A stretch of 64,000 nt of DNA from Bacillota bacterium (GCA_023413555.1 JAEZPG010000096.1:97174-161173); one strand, 5' to 3'. Shown: positions 24,891 to 33,632, counted from the first letter of the stretch. Numbers and translations are program-made. Notes: generated by a model not told the origin, from the sequence alone.

Positions 24891-24933
24891 ATAAATGAGA
24901 TAGTTCTCATTTATATTCTATAGGAGGGTTTTT
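24875..24933 (+). terminator. 26-bp perfect hairpin, terminator-like, covering the CPBP ribosome site
   Basis: Bases 24875-24900 are exactly complementary to 24905-24930, with a 4-base loop (TAGT) and TTTTT at 24929-24933. This is a strong terminator shape for tetR. The right arm contains AGGAGG, the ribosome site of the CPBP gene whose ATG is at 24934. Read-through RNA would therefore terminate or hide that site. As DNA, the same repeat is a large palindrome that a dimeric repressor could bind. Confidence 0.8.
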
Positions 24934-25701
24934 ATGAAAAGAAAAATCACACAGTATTTAATATCCACTTTTTTACTATCCTGGGTTTCCTGGGGAATTA
25001 TTGCAATAGCAGGGGTACTTCAAATCAATTGGCTTACATATGGAAAACCAGTAGGATTGATATTGTTTATAATAGGTGGCATATCACCTGCTATCTGTGA
25101 AATTATCTTACAAAAAAGAAATAGTAGAAAAGATGAATTTCGAGAGTTTATTAAAAATGTAATTAGTATAAAACATTCTATTTGGATATATCTATATGCC
25201 ATAGGTGGAGCTCTGCTTATTCAATTACTACCTGTACTAATCGGTTATAGTACTATAAGTCAACCGCTATATCTTGGCTTTTTAATGATTATTCCTATGA
25301 TCATAGGGGGAGGCCTTGAAGAAATTGGCTGGAGAGGGTTATTGCAACCAGAGCTAGAAAGCAAATTCTCCCACTGGATGTCAACGCTTATTGTAAGTAT
25401 TATCTGGGCATTCTGGCATTTGCCACTGTGGTTTATAGATGGTAGTAATCAGCAGAATATGAATTTTGGTTGGTTTAGTATCAATGCTGTTATGCTTTCT
25501 TTTTTCATTGGTTCTGTTCGCTATATATATGGGAGTATATTCATGGCAATTCTGGCACATGCTTCCATAAATGCATTCTGGGTTGTCATAGAGCCTACCG
25601 ATAACATAATGGTCTCCATAATTCTTATGAGTATGGTCAGTGCTTTTACTTTAGTGATTGATTACCTTGTAAAAAAAAAGGAGATTGACAAAGTCATATA
25701 A
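24934..25701 (+). CDS. CPBP-family intramembrane metalloprotease-like protein
   Basis: A 255-residue membrane protein with about seven helices and the CPBP (CAAX protease/Abi) motifs: Glu129-Glu130-x3-Arg134 in GGGLEEIGWRGLLQ, the FWHLPLW histidine near residue 161, and HASINAFW near residue 208. Family members act as intramembrane glutamic/metal proteases in protein maturation or bacteriocin immunity; the substrate here is unknown. The start at 24934 is directly after the hairpin with AGGAGG. It follows tetR and precedes a bidirectional terminator. Confidence 0.88.
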   Translation: MKRKITQYLISTFLLSWVSWGIIAIAGVLQINWLTYGKPVGLILFIIGGISPAICEIILQKRNSRKDEFREFIKNVISIKHSIWIYLYAIGGALLIQLLPVLIGYSTISQPLYLGFLMIIPMIIGGGLEEIGWRGLLQPELESKFSHWMSTLIVSIIWAFWHLPLWFIDGSNQQNMNFGWFSINAVMLSFFIGSVRYIYGSIFMAILAHASINAFWVVIEPTDNIMVSIILMSMVSAFTLVIDYLVKKKEIDKVI

Positions 25702-25840
25702 TAACTAGTACATATAAGTAATTAATGGTAGATAAGATGCATTATAAGTGAAGGTGTATCGTTTTATGGAGGAGTTATTTAGGAATACTAATAGAAATTT
25801 GGCCTTGATAATCTTGATATTGCTGCAATTGTATAAAACC

Positions 25841-25882
25841 AAAAGTCCTTCTGTCAGCTAATGCTGATGGAAGGACTTTTCT
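25841..25882. terminator. Bidirectional terminator between CPBP and the DtxR-type gene
   Basis: AAAAGTCCTTCtGTCAGC (25841-25858) pairs with GCTGATgGAAGGACTTTT (25863-25880), with one T-G pair and a 4-base loop. A runs and T runs flank both sides, so it can end both convergent transcripts. Confidence 0.85.
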
Positions 25883-25904
25883 TCATATCTAGAACGATTC
25901 TTTG

Positions 25905-26267
25905 TCACATAATATGTTTTTTGATTGCATCAAAGCTCTCTTTGCTGATTACATGTTCCAATTTGCACGCGTCCTCAAGAGCGATTTCTTTTGGAACACC
26001 AAGTCGTACTAACCATCTAGAAATTAATTGGTGTCTTTCATAAATCATCTCTGCGATTTCTTTACCTGTCTCTGTCAAATAGATATAGCCTGCATCTGTA
26101 ACTGAGATGTATTGTTTCTCCCTCAGATTTTTCATGGCGATACTTACGCTGGATTTTTTATAACCAAGCTCATGGCTTATGTCAACTGCGCGAACGACAG
26201 GAAGTTGCTTGCTTAATACAAGAATGGTTTCCAGATAATTCTCAGCAGATTCGTTTGTATTGGTCAT
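25905..26267 (-). CDS. DtxR/MntR-family metal-dependent regulator
   Basis: A 120-residue metal-sensing repressor. The winged HTH is in residues 1-65 (NYLETILVLSKQ, VRAVDISHELGYKKSSVSIA, ISVTDAGYIYLTETG). The metal-binding dimerisation domain follows (MIYERHQLISRWLVRLGV, then ACKLEHVISKESFDAI). It lacks the C-terminal SH3-like (FeoA-type) domain of larger DtxR proteins, as in MntR. The ATG at 26267 is preceded by GAGGTG; a GTG three codons upstream is the alternative. It is divergent from feoAAB, with a perfect inverted repeat between them, and probably controls iron (or manganese) uptake there. Confidence 0.9.
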   Translation of the reverse strand: MTNTNESAENYLETILVLSKQLPVVRAVDISHELGYKKSSVSIAMKNLREKQYISVTDAGYIYLTETGKEIAEMIYERHQLISRWLVRLGVPKEIALEDACKLEHVISKESFDAIKKHIM

Positions 26268-26360
26268 TTTACTCACCTCATTTTATATGTTAGGCAAAAC
26301 TAATTTGAGTAAGTATAACATATTTATAGTAAATAATCAATTTAAAAACTATTATCTTAG

Positions 26361-26383
26361 TTATTGATAATATCTATCAATAA
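26361..26383. promoter_or_regulatory. Perfect inverted repeat between dtxR-type gene and feo
   Basis: TTATTGATA (26361-26369), 5 bases, TATCAATAA (26375-26383). This 23-base palindrome resembles the size and AT-rich half sites of Fur/DtxR-class operators. A TTGAAT/TATAAA promoter-like pair (26389-26415) follows directly for the feo side. Confidence 0.6.
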
Positions 26384-26473
26384 TGTTATTGAATTCTAAC
26401 CATAGTTATTATAAACTAACGATAAAGTGATATGCAGATATTATGCATATTAAAAAGGAAAGAGGATGATGAT

Positions 26474-26686
26474 ATGCCATTGTCAATGGTAAAAGCGGGT
26501 GTACCAAACGTAATTTGTAAAATCGGTGGAAAAGAAGAAACAAGAAGATTCTTAGAAAATCTCGGTTTTGTTACTGGAGGAAGCGTGACTGTAGTATCGG
26601 AAATGGGTGGTAATCTGATCGTTAATGTAAAAGATGCAAGGGTAGCCATTGGCCGAGAAATGGCTAATAAAATTCTTGTTAGCTAA
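26474..26686 (+). CDS. feoA: FeoA domain protein, first copy
   Basis: A 70-residue SH3-like FeoA protein that assists FeoB in ferrous iron uptake at the inner face of the membrane. It reads SMVKAGVPNVICKIGGKEE, then RRFLENLGFVTGGSVTVVSE and DARVAIGREMANKILVS, a full FeoA fold. The ATG at 26474 (not 26432) follows AAAGAGG and gives the family length. It is the first of two adjacent FeoA genes, 69 bases before the second, in one operon with feoB. Confidence 0.88.
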   Translation: MPLSMVKAGVPNVICKIGGKEETRRFLENLGFVTGGSVTVVSEMGGNLIVNVKDARVAIGREMANKILVS

Positions 26687-26755
26687 AGTAATCATGTATT
26701 GATGGTGTAATCAGGTGAAGTAGATAAAATAGGTTTGATAGAAAGAGAGGATGTT

Positions 26756-26974
26756 ATGACGTTAAGAGAGGTTAGGATTGGACAAAACGTAAGAGTAAAA
26801 AAGTTAAATGGTGAAGGTCCAATTAAAAGAAGAATTATGGATATGGGGATCACCAAGGGCGTTGAGGTTTTTGTAAGAAAGGTAGCCCCTCTTGGAGATC
26901 CAGTGGAAATCACTGTGCGTGGATATGAATTATCCCTAAGAAAAGCAGATGCAGATATGATAGAAGTGGAGTAA
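26756..26974 (+). CDS. feoA: FeoA domain protein, second copy
   Basis: A 72-residue FeoA protein, distinct in sequence from the upstream copy: MTLREVRIGQNVRVKKLNGE, then RRIMDMGITKGVEVFVRKVA, PLGDPVEITVRGYELSLRK and ADMIEVE. The PLGDPVEI-x-VRGYELSLRK segment is the classic FeoA end. The ATG at 26756 follows GAGAGGATGTT. It lies 85 bases before feoB. Two FeoA proteins suggest hetero-partners for FeoB, which is inference. Confidence 0.93.
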   Translation: MTLREVRIGQNVRVKKLNGEGPIKRRIMDMGITKGVEVFVRKVAPLGDPVEITVRGYELSLRKADADMIEVE

Positions 26975-27059
26975 TTTTTTTGCTCAAAGGTTAGAAAAGA
27001 CTAACCAATGAGAGACAAGACTAACAAAAAATAAAATAATTACTAAAAGGAGTAAAGAC

Positions 27060-29237
27060 ATGTCAATTAAAATTGCTTTAGCAGGAAACCCTAATAGTGG
27101 TAAAACGACTTTGTTTAATGCATTGACAGGTTCTAACCAGTTTGTAGGAAACTGGCCAGGTGTTACAGTGGAAAAAAAGGAGGGGAAACTGAAGTCAAAA
27201 TATAAAGGGAATATAACAGAGGATGTTATTATTATGGACTTACCCGGAATTTATTCACTTTCTCCCTATACTTTGGAGGAAGTAGTATCCAGAAATTATC
27301 TGATAAGCGAACGTCCGGATGCAATCTTAAATATTGTAGATGGTACCAATATAGAGCGTAATCTATACCTTTCTACGCAGCTGATGGAGCTTGGTATCCC
27401 AGTCATTATGGCAGTTAATATGATAGATGTTCTTGAGAAGACAGGAAATAAGATACATATCCAGATACTTAGTGAGAAGCTTGGATGTGAAGTGGTAGAG
27501 ATTTCTGCCTTAAAAGGTACGGGTATCAAAAAAGCTGCAGAAAATGCAGTAGCACTTGCTATGAATAAGAATGCTCATGTTCCTGTCCATAAGTTTACAA
27601 ATGAACTAGAAACTGTTATCGAGAAGGTAGAAGATAAACTAAAAGGACTAGTGCCTGAGGAGCAGAATCGTTTTTTTGCCATTAAACTGTTAGAACAGGA
27701 CGATAAAATTGGTAAGCAATTAAGCCAGATTCCGGATGTGTCAGAAGAAATTAAAAACCTAGAGATGACCATGGATGATGATACTGAAAGTATTATTACA
27801 AATGAACGTTATGTTTATATTTCTCGTATTATCGATGACTGTTGTACGAGAAATAAGAAAGAGAAGGGAACAAACTCTGATAGAATTGATCGAATTGTAA
27901 CTAATAGATGGCTAGCTTTACCAATTTTTGCTGTAATTATGTTTTTGGTATACTATATTTCTGTTACAACAGTAGGTACTTGGGCAACTGATTGGGCCAA
28001 TGACGGCGTCTTTGGAGATGGTTTTAGTTTCTTTGGACTATGGGTTCCAGGAATTCCAGTTATGGTTTCCAATGCATTAGACACTCTGAATGTGGCAGGA
28101 TGGTTACATGGACTTATTGTAGATGGGATGATTGGTGGTGTGGGAGCAGTACTCGGTTTTGTACCACAGATGTTAGTATTGTTTTTATTCCTGGCCTTTT
28201 TAGAGGCTTGTGGTTACATGGCCAGAGTAGCATTTATTATGGATAGAATCTTTCGCAAATTTGGTTTATCCGGTAAATCTTTCATTCCTATGTTGATTGG
28301 TAGTGGCTGCGGTGTTCCTGGAATAATGGCATCCAGAACAATTGAAAATGACAGAGATCGTAAGATGACGATTATGACCACTACCTTTATTCCTTGTGGC
28401 GCTAAGCTTCCGATTATTGCATTAATTGCCGGTGCTTTATTTGAAGGAGCCTGGTGGGTAGCCCCTAGTGCTTATTTCGTTGGTATTGCTGCAATTATTT
28501 GCTCTGGTATCATGCTAAAGAAGACTAAGATATTTGCCGGAGATCCTGCTCCATTTGTTATGGAATTACCGGCATATCATATGCCTACTGTAACGAATAT
28601 CTTAAGAAGTATGTGGGAAAGAGGATGGTCCTTTATAAAGAAAGCAGGCACCATTATCTTGCTATCCACTATTGTATTATGGTTTATGCAGAACTTTGGA
28701 TGGGTCGATGGTTCCTTTGGACTGCTAACGGAAGAAGAAATGAAATATAGTATTCTTGCTGGTATAGGCAATGTGATTGCACCTATCTTTGCACCTCTTG
28801 GATGGGGAGATTGGAAAATGGCAGTTGCTGCAGTTACTGGATTAATTGCAAAAGAAAATGTCGTAATGACCTTTGGCGTACTGTTTGGATTTGCAGAAGT
28901 TGCTGAGGATGGTGTGGAAATCTGGGGGACACTAGCAAGTAGTATGACTGCAATTGCAGCATATTCCTTCCTTGTATTTAATCTTTTATGCGCTCCATGT
29001 TTTGCTGCAATGGGTGCTATTAAAAGGGAAATGAATAATAAGAAATGGTTCTGGTATGCCATTGGTTATCAGACGTTGTTAGCTTATGTAGCAGCTCTTT
29101 GTATCTTCCAAATAGGAAATCTTATTACCACCGGAGCTTTTGGAGTTGGAACGGTAGTTGCTTTCCTTCTGATTGTTGGTTTTATCTATCTTCTCTTTAG
29201 ACCATATAAGGAAAGCAAAACCTTTAAAATGAATTAG
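27060..29237 (+). CDS. feoB: Ferrous iron transport protein B
   Basis: GTPase-coupled inner-membrane Fe2+ transporter, 725 residues. The cytosolic G domain has G1 at residues 9-17 (GNPNSGKTT), the G3 DLPGIYSLSPYT, and G4 NMID. A GDI helical domain follows (about 170-265). The membrane part (about 285-715) contains two Gate motifs, including the cysteine in IGSGCGVPGIMASR and LLCAPCFAAMG. The ATG follows AAAGGAGTAAAGAC. It follows two feoA genes and precedes the FeoB-associated Cys-rich peptide. Confidence 0.97.
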   Translation: MSIKIALAGNPNSGKTTLFNALTGSNQFVGNWPGVTVEKKEGKLKSKYKGNITEDVIIMDLPGIYSLSPYTLEEVVSRNYLISERPDAILNIVDGTNIERNLYLSTQLMELGIPVIMAVNMIDVLEKTGNKIHIQILSEKLGCEVVEISALKGTGIKKAAENAVALAMNKNAHVPVHKFTNELETVIEKVEDKLKGLVPEEQNRFFAIKLLEQDDKIGKQLSQIPDVSEEIKNLEMTMDDDTESIITNERYVYISRIIDDCCTRNKKEKGTNSDRIDRIVTNRWLALPIFAVIMFLVYYISVTTVGTWATDWANDGVFGDGFSFFGLWVPGIPVMVSNALDTLNVAGWLHGLIVDGMIGGVGAVLGFVPQMLVLFLFLAFLEACGYMARVAFIMDRIFRKFGLSGKSFIPMLIGSGCGVPGIMASRTIENDRDRKMTIMTTTFIPCGAKLPIIALIAGALFEGAWWVAPSAYFVGIAAIICSGIMLKKTKIFAGDPAPFVMELPAYHMPTVTNILRSMWERGWSFIKKAGTIILLSTIVLWFMQNFGWVDGSFGLLTEEEMKYSILAGIGNVIAPIFAPLGWGDWKMAVAAVTGLIAKENVVMTFGVLFGFAEVAEDGVEIWGTLASSMTAIAAYSFLVFNLLCAPCFAAMGAIKREMNNKKWFWYAIGYQTLLAYVAALCIFQIGNLITTGAFGVGTVVAFLLIVGFIYLLFRPYKESKTFKMN

Positions 29238-29248
29238 GAGGTACGTGT

Positions 29249-29386
29249 ATGGGAACAATAGCGGTTGGATTAGTTCTTCTTGGTTTTGTGGGACTGATTA
29301 TATGCAATATGATTAAAGCAAAAAGACAGGGAAAGAGTGTACAATGTGGTTGTGATTGTGCACACTGTTCTGGCCACTGTCATTAG
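29249..29386 (+). CDS. FeoB-associated Cys-rich membrane peptide
   Basis: A 45-residue peptide, shorter than most gene callers accept. It has one membrane helix (GTIAVGLVLLGFVGLIICNM) followed by a basic KAKRQGKS linker and a cysteine-rich tail, CGCDCAHCSGHCH. Four of the six Cys/His residues in the tail are spaced to bind metal. This is the form of the FeoB-associated Cys-rich membrane protein family. The ATG follows TTAGGAGGTACGTGT, 12 bases after the feoB stop. It probably takes part in Fe2+ handling at FeoB. Confidence 0.88.
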   Translation: MGTIAVGLVLLGFVGLIICNMIKAKRQGKSVQCGCDCAHCSGHCH

Positions 29387-29397
29387 TAGTTATTCAT

Positions 29398-29446
29398 AAA
29401 TACCCTCGAGATATGCTTATATAAATAAGTACTCGAGGGTATTTTA
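29398..29446 (+). terminator. Rho-independent terminator after the feo operon
   Basis: TACCCTCGAG (29401-29410) pairs with CTCGAGGGTA (29432-29441), followed by TTTTA. The inner bases CTTAT/ATAAG can extend the stem. Confidence 0.8.
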
Positions 29447-29691
29447 AAATATGTGGAGTGAGGAGTGAAGAACTAATGATTTAGTAATTATATGTAAATA
29501 GATGAGATAATGTGCATACTTATGTCTAGCAATGGATAAATAATACTAAAAAAGCCAAAAAAATATATGATAATGTTGTGTTTTACCCATTAAATGTGTT
29601 ATTATTATCACATAACATAGTACAAAAGTCACATAGATACACAGTTTTTATAGTATATTTTAGTTACTATTTAGAAAGTGTGGGAGTAGAT
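29447..29691. other. Intergenic region before the GGDEF gene
   Basis: AT-rich, with no gene seen. The upstream extension of the GGDEF frame (29578-29691) lacks a ribosome site and reads as non-coding. A promoter for the GGDEF gene probably lies here, but no clear -35/-10 pair stands out. Confidence 0.4.
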
Positions 29692-31644
29692 ATGAATTGT
29701 ATGCATAATGGAAAAATTCATATAGCTGTCATTATCGTAGGATGGAATTTGGACTACCGTCTAGAACTTTTGGAGGGTATGTATGAAGCAGCAGGTATTT
29801 ACCAATGTTCTTTACATATCTATACTTGTATGGGTGGAAGCGATGAGGACCATGCATTTAGTAAGGGTGAATACGATATTTTTGATCTTCCAGACTATTC
29901 TCTTTATGATGGAATAGTATTCATTTCTAATACAGTATTTGCAGAATCAGTTGTTCAGAAGCTCTCCCTAAGGTTTAGTTCACTTAATATTCCAGTAGTT
30001 TGTACAGATGCAAGAATGAAAGATTTTGGCTTTATGGGAACCGATAATTATATTGCCATGAGATCTATGGTAGAACATATGGTAAAGGTACATCAATACA
30101 AGAGATTTAAGATGTTGGCGGGGCCAAAGAATAACAGGGAAAGTAATCTCAGAATTAAGGCATTTAAGGATGTTTTAAAGGACAATAATATTACGGTAAA
30201 AGAAGAAGATATCTATAATGGTAATTATACAATGGATGGAGCCTTAAGAGCGATTCATTATTTTATGGACAATGGTAATGAACTACCAGATGTTTTTATT
30301 TGTGCGAACGATCAAATGGCTTTGACTACTTGTTGGGAATTGGAGTCTTTAGGTTATGAAGTACCTAGAGATGTTGCAGTTACTGGATTTGATAACATAT
30401 CCCAGACCTTGACATTTCAGCCCAGCATTACTTCAATTGGAAGAGCAAAGAAGAAAATGGGTATAGAAGCTGTTAAATATTTAGTTCAGCGTATACTTGG
30501 CTATAATAAAAAGGTTGATTTTTATATTCCATATGAATTATGTATTAGAGAAAGCTGTGGTTGTAATATTAAGCCAGAGGTATCGATTAATGACTTCTGT
30601 AAGAAGTTGTACCATTTTGACATGGAGAAAAGATTAATGGAACAGCTTTCTAGAGTTATGGAAGATGATCTAATTGGTTGTAGAAATTATGATGGTTTTA
30701 TAACCAGTATTCGTAACCATGTGCCGAAAAGATTTATCAATAAATACTATGTCTGTCTGAATCAATCTGTAGCTGATATGCTTAAAGTTGAATATGATGG
30801 AATTGAGAAGTTTTTAGACTATGAGAAGAATACTACAAATAGCTATGACTCCTATTTTTGTGTTCCTGTTATTTATGAATATGGGAGATACAATTCCAGT
30901 GAGAAGCTTAGCTTTATAGAAATACTGGATTTAATCAATCATAAGTCTAGTGATAAAGCCTGTGAGTATGATGATTTTACTTACTTTATGCCATTACATT
31001 TTAGAGAGCAGTGTTTTGGGTTTATGGCCTTTGCTGGAAATAGAGCCAATATCATCAATGATTTTATTGGCAATTATGTTAGAAAAATATCGAATTCACT
31101 GGAACAGTTGCGGATTCATAGAATGGAAAGTCTGACCATCAGTAAACTGGAGGAATTATATGAAACCGATTCTTTAACCGGTTTATATAATCGCTTTGGT
31201 TATAAAAAGCGAATTAAGGAGTTAATCACCAGGTATGAAAATTCTGAGGATAGCATTTTAGTACAATTCTTTGATATGGATGAATTGAAGTTTATCAACG
31301 ATGCTTATGGTCATGATATAGGTAATAAGGCAATTATCCTTGTGGCGAATTGTATGAGACAGGTGTATCGTGAAGAGTTTTTGATCCGTTATGGTGGAGA
31401 TGAATTTGTAGCGTTAGGTGTAAACCAAACAGAGAGTAGTATGAAATCAAAAAATAAGCAGTTTAAGGATATGATAAAGAAGGAAGCGTTGAGAAATAAC
31501 ATTACCTATCCAATTAGAGTTAGTTTGGGTTATCATATTGCAAAACATCCAGAGGAAGCGGACATAGATAAGTGGATTAAATTAGCGGATAAGGAAATGT
31601 ATAAGGATAAGCAAAAAAAGAGAAGGACGAGGTGGGATAGTTGA
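29692..31644 (+). CDS. Diguanylate cyclase with a LacI-type periplasmic-binding-protein-like sensor
   Basis: A 650-residue cytosolic protein. The N-terminal half (about 8-330) is a type I periplasmic-binding fold as in LacI-family effector domains: IHIAVIIVGWNLDYRLELLE, SLYDGIVFISN, MGTDNYIAMRSMVEHMV and PDVFICANDQMALTTCWELE. It has no DNA-binding HTH, signal peptide or membrane helix. The C-terminal GGDEF domain (about 480-650) carries DSLTGLYNRFGY and GGDEF at residues 568-572, so it is likely an active cyclase. It would make c-di-GMP in response to a small ligand, probably a sugar; that is inference. I chose ATG 29692 after GGGAG. Its stop overlaps the nitrilase start. Confidence 0.9.
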   Translation: MNCMHNGKIHIAVIIVGWNLDYRLELLEGMYEAAGIYQCSLHIYTCMGGSDEDHAFSKGEYDIFDLPDYSLYDGIVFISNTVFAESVVQKLSLRFSSLNIPVVCTDARMKDFGFMGTDNYIAMRSMVEHMVKVHQYKRFKMLAGPKNNRESNLRIKAFKDVLKDNNITVKEEDIYNGNYTMDGALRAIHYFMDNGNELPDVFICANDQMALTTCWELESLGYEVPRDVAVTGFDNISQTLTFQPSITSIGRAKKKMGIEAVKYLVQRILGYNKKVDFYIPYELCIRESCGCNIKPEVSINDFCKKLYHFDMEKRLMEQLSRVMEDDLIGCRNYDGFITSIRNHVPKRFINKYYVCLNQSVADMLKVEYDGIEKFLDYEKNTTNSYDSYFCVPVIYEYGRYNSSEKLSFIEILDLINHKSSDKACEYDDFTYFMPLHFREQCFGFMAFAGNRANIINDFIGNYVRKISNSLEQLRIHRMESLTISKLEELYETDSLTGLYNRFGYKKRIKELITRYENSEDSILVQFFDMDELKFINDAYGHDIGNKAIILVANCMRQVYREEFLIRYGGDEFVALGVNQTESSMKSKNKQFKDMIKKEALRNNITYPIRVSLGYHIAKHPEEADIDKWIKLADKEMYKDKQKKRRTRWDS

Positions 31645-32423
31645 AGTTAGCAGTTTGCCAAAGCCATATTTGCTGGGAAGATAAAGCAAGTAACATTCAG
31701 GTGGCCGGAGAATATATTAAACAAGCATCGTCTGAAAATGTAGATCTCATAATTTTCCCGGAAATGAGTTTTACTGGATTTTCTATGAATCTTTCAGCTG
31801 TGGAGGAGACATTAGAGGATAGTGATTACTATACAATATCCGAGATGAAAAAGCTTGCTATAGCTTATGATATTCATGTAGGCTTTGGATGGGTGAAAAA
31901 GGGAGATAAAGCTGAGAATCACTATACTATTGTAAATCCTAAGGGGATTATAATTTCTGACTATATCAAGATGCATCCTTTTTCTTATGGAAAAGAAGAT
32001 CAGTATTTTAGTCAGGGAGACCAGCTGAGCTTTTGTAAAATAAAAGATCAGTGGGTCTCCACTTTTATTTGCTACGATTTACGGTTCCCTGAGATTTTTC
32101 AGGTAGCGTCAAAAAAAGCGGATGTAATCATTCATGCTTCTAATTGGCCGGAATCTAGAAAAGAACATTTTACTACCTTGATACGAGCACGAGCTATTGA
32201 AAACCAGTGTTATCTTGCTAGTAGTAATTGTGTTGGATGGTTACAGGAGGAATATTACTCCGGCAACAGCTCTATTATTGCGCCAGATGGCACGATTATG
32301 GAAACTTTGGAACATCTGGAAGGCCTAATTATTACAGATTTGACTCCTGGTGTAGAAGAATATCGGAAGATATTTCCGTTTAAGCAGGACAGACGAGAGA
32401 GTCTTTATCGCCAATTAAACTAA
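31641..32423 (+). CDS. Carbon-nitrogen hydrolase (nitrilase superfamily)
   Basis: A 260-residue amidase of the nitrilase/omega-amidase type. The catalytic triad is present: Glu41 in FPEMSFTGF, Lys110 in SDYIKMHPF, and Cys144 in TFICYDLRFPE. The C-terminal RARAIENQCYLASSNCVG is also typical. The substrate could be an omega-amide such as alpha-ketoglutaramate or another small amide. It starts with TTG at 31641 and overlaps the stop of the GGDEF gene by four bases (TTGA), so translation is coupled to it. Confidence 0.92.
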   Translation: MKLAVCQSHICWEDKASNIQVAGEYIKQASSENVDLIIFPEMSFTGFSMNLSAVEETLEDSDYYTISEMKKLAIAYDIHVGFGWVKKGDKAENHYTIVNPKGIIISDYIKMHPFSYGKEDQYFSQGDQLSFCKIKDQWVSTFICYDLRFPEIFQVASKKADVIIHASNWPESRKEHFTTLIRARAIENQCYLASSNCVGWLQEEYYSGNSSIIAPDGTIMETLEHLEGLIITDLTPGVEEYRKIFPFKQDRRESLYRQLN

Positions 32424-32561
32424 TTATTTGGTTGCAATACTTTAGAAAAACTTTAATTATAAAGTTGTAGTTACGAAACTGCAATGCTATAATAGTTGCT
32501 ATGAACATTGTGGGTATGCTTTACATAAGTAGAGATTAATGATAAGAAAGGAAGTACGACG

Positions 32562-33587
32562 ATGGGAAAGATGAATATTGATTGGGATAATATCGGCTTT
32601 GGCTATATAAAAACTGACCAGAGATTTGTTGCAAATTACCGTAATGGTACATGGGAAGAAGGTGGAATGACGACTGATGATAAGGTAGTCATTAGTGAGT
32701 GTGCCGGTGTTCTTCAATATGCACAGACTATTTTTGAAGGGTTAAAGGCATATACCACGGAAGATGGTCGTATTGTAACCTTCCGTCCTGACCTTAATGC
32801 GAGCCGTATGGCAGATTCTGCTAAGAGACTTGAGATGCCTGTATTTCCACAGGATAAGTTTGTGGAGGCTGTGGTTGAAACTGTAAGAGCTAATAGGGAT
32901 TATGTACCACCGTATGGTTTTGGGGCTACTCTTTATGTTCGTCCATATATGTTTGGTAGCAGCCCTGTTATTGGAGTAAAACCTGCTGATGAATATCAGT
33001 TTAGAATATTTACCACTCCAGTTGGACCATATTTTAAAGGTGGCGTAAAGCCACTTACTATTTGTGTCAGTGATTTTGATCGTGCAGCTCCTTGCGGAAC
33101 GGGTCATATTAAAGCAGGTCTAAATTATGCCATGAGCTTACATGCAATTCAAACAGCTCATCGTAATGGATTTGACGAAAATATGTATCTAGATGCAGGT
33201 ACCAGAACTAAGGTAGAAGAAACCGGTGGTGCCAACTTTTTGTTTGTGACTAAGGATAGTAAGATTGTAGTGCCACAATCAGATAGTATTCTTCCATCTA
33301 TCACTCGTCGCTCCTTAGTAACCGTAGCCAAAGATTATTTAGGTTTGGAAGTAGAAGAGAGAGAAGTACTTTTAAGTGAAGTAAAGGATTTTGCAGAATG
33401 TGGTTTATGTGGAACTGCAGCTGTAATTTCTCCAGTTGGCAAGGTTGTTGATCATGGTAACGAAATCTGTTTTCCAAGCGGCATGACTGAGATGGGTCCA
33501 GTAACAAAGAAACTTTATGAGACATTAACTGGAATCCAAATGGGAAGGATTGAAGCTCCTAAGGGATGGATTCAGATAATTGAATAA
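32562..33587 (+). CDS. ilvE: Branched-chain amino acid aminotransferase
   Basis: PLP fold-type IV aminotransferase for the last step of Val, Leu and Ile synthesis and the first of their breakdown. At 341 residues it has the longer (type II) form. The PLP lysine is Lys184 in GTGHIKAGLNYAM, and EETGGANFLFVTKDSKIVVP contains the conserved glutamate. The EGLKAYTTEDGRIVTFRPDL segment (read in parts) and RPYMFGSSPVIGV also match. The ATG follows AGGAAGTACGACG. No T-box leader is visible. A terminator follows. Confidence 0.96.
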   Translation: MGKMNIDWDNIGFGYIKTDQRFVANYRNGTWEEGGMTTDDKVVISECAGVLQYAQTIFEGLKAYTTEDGRIVTFRPDLNASRMADSAKRLEMPVFPQDKFVEAVVETVRANRDYVPPYGFGATLYVRPYMFGSSPVIGVKPADEYQFRIFTTPVGPYFKGGVKPLTICVSDFDRAAPCGTGHIKAGLNYAMSLHAIQTAHRNGFDENMYLDAGTRTKVEETGGANFLFVTKDSKIVVPQSDSILPSITRRSLVTVAKDYLGLEVEEREVLLSEVKDFAECGLCGTAAVISPVGKVVDHGNEICFPSGMTEMGPVTKKLYETLTGIQMGRIEAPKGWIQIIE

Positions 33588-33600
33588 AACATAGCTAAAT

Positions 33601-33632
33601 AATGGCTTCCTATTTTATGGGAAGCCATTTTT
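33601..33632 (+). terminator. Rho-independent terminator after ilvE
   Basis: AATGGCTTCC (33601-33610) pairs with GGAAGCCATT (33620-33629), then TTTTT. Confidence 0.85.

Noticed and set aside
28577..29062. 161-codon open frame antisense to feoB
   Set aside because: Shadow of the feoB membrane domain; low-complexity product with no start signal.
32424..32561. T-box or BCAA-type attenuator before ilvE
   Set aside because: No specifier-loop structure, T-box core or terminator was seen in this 138-base gap.
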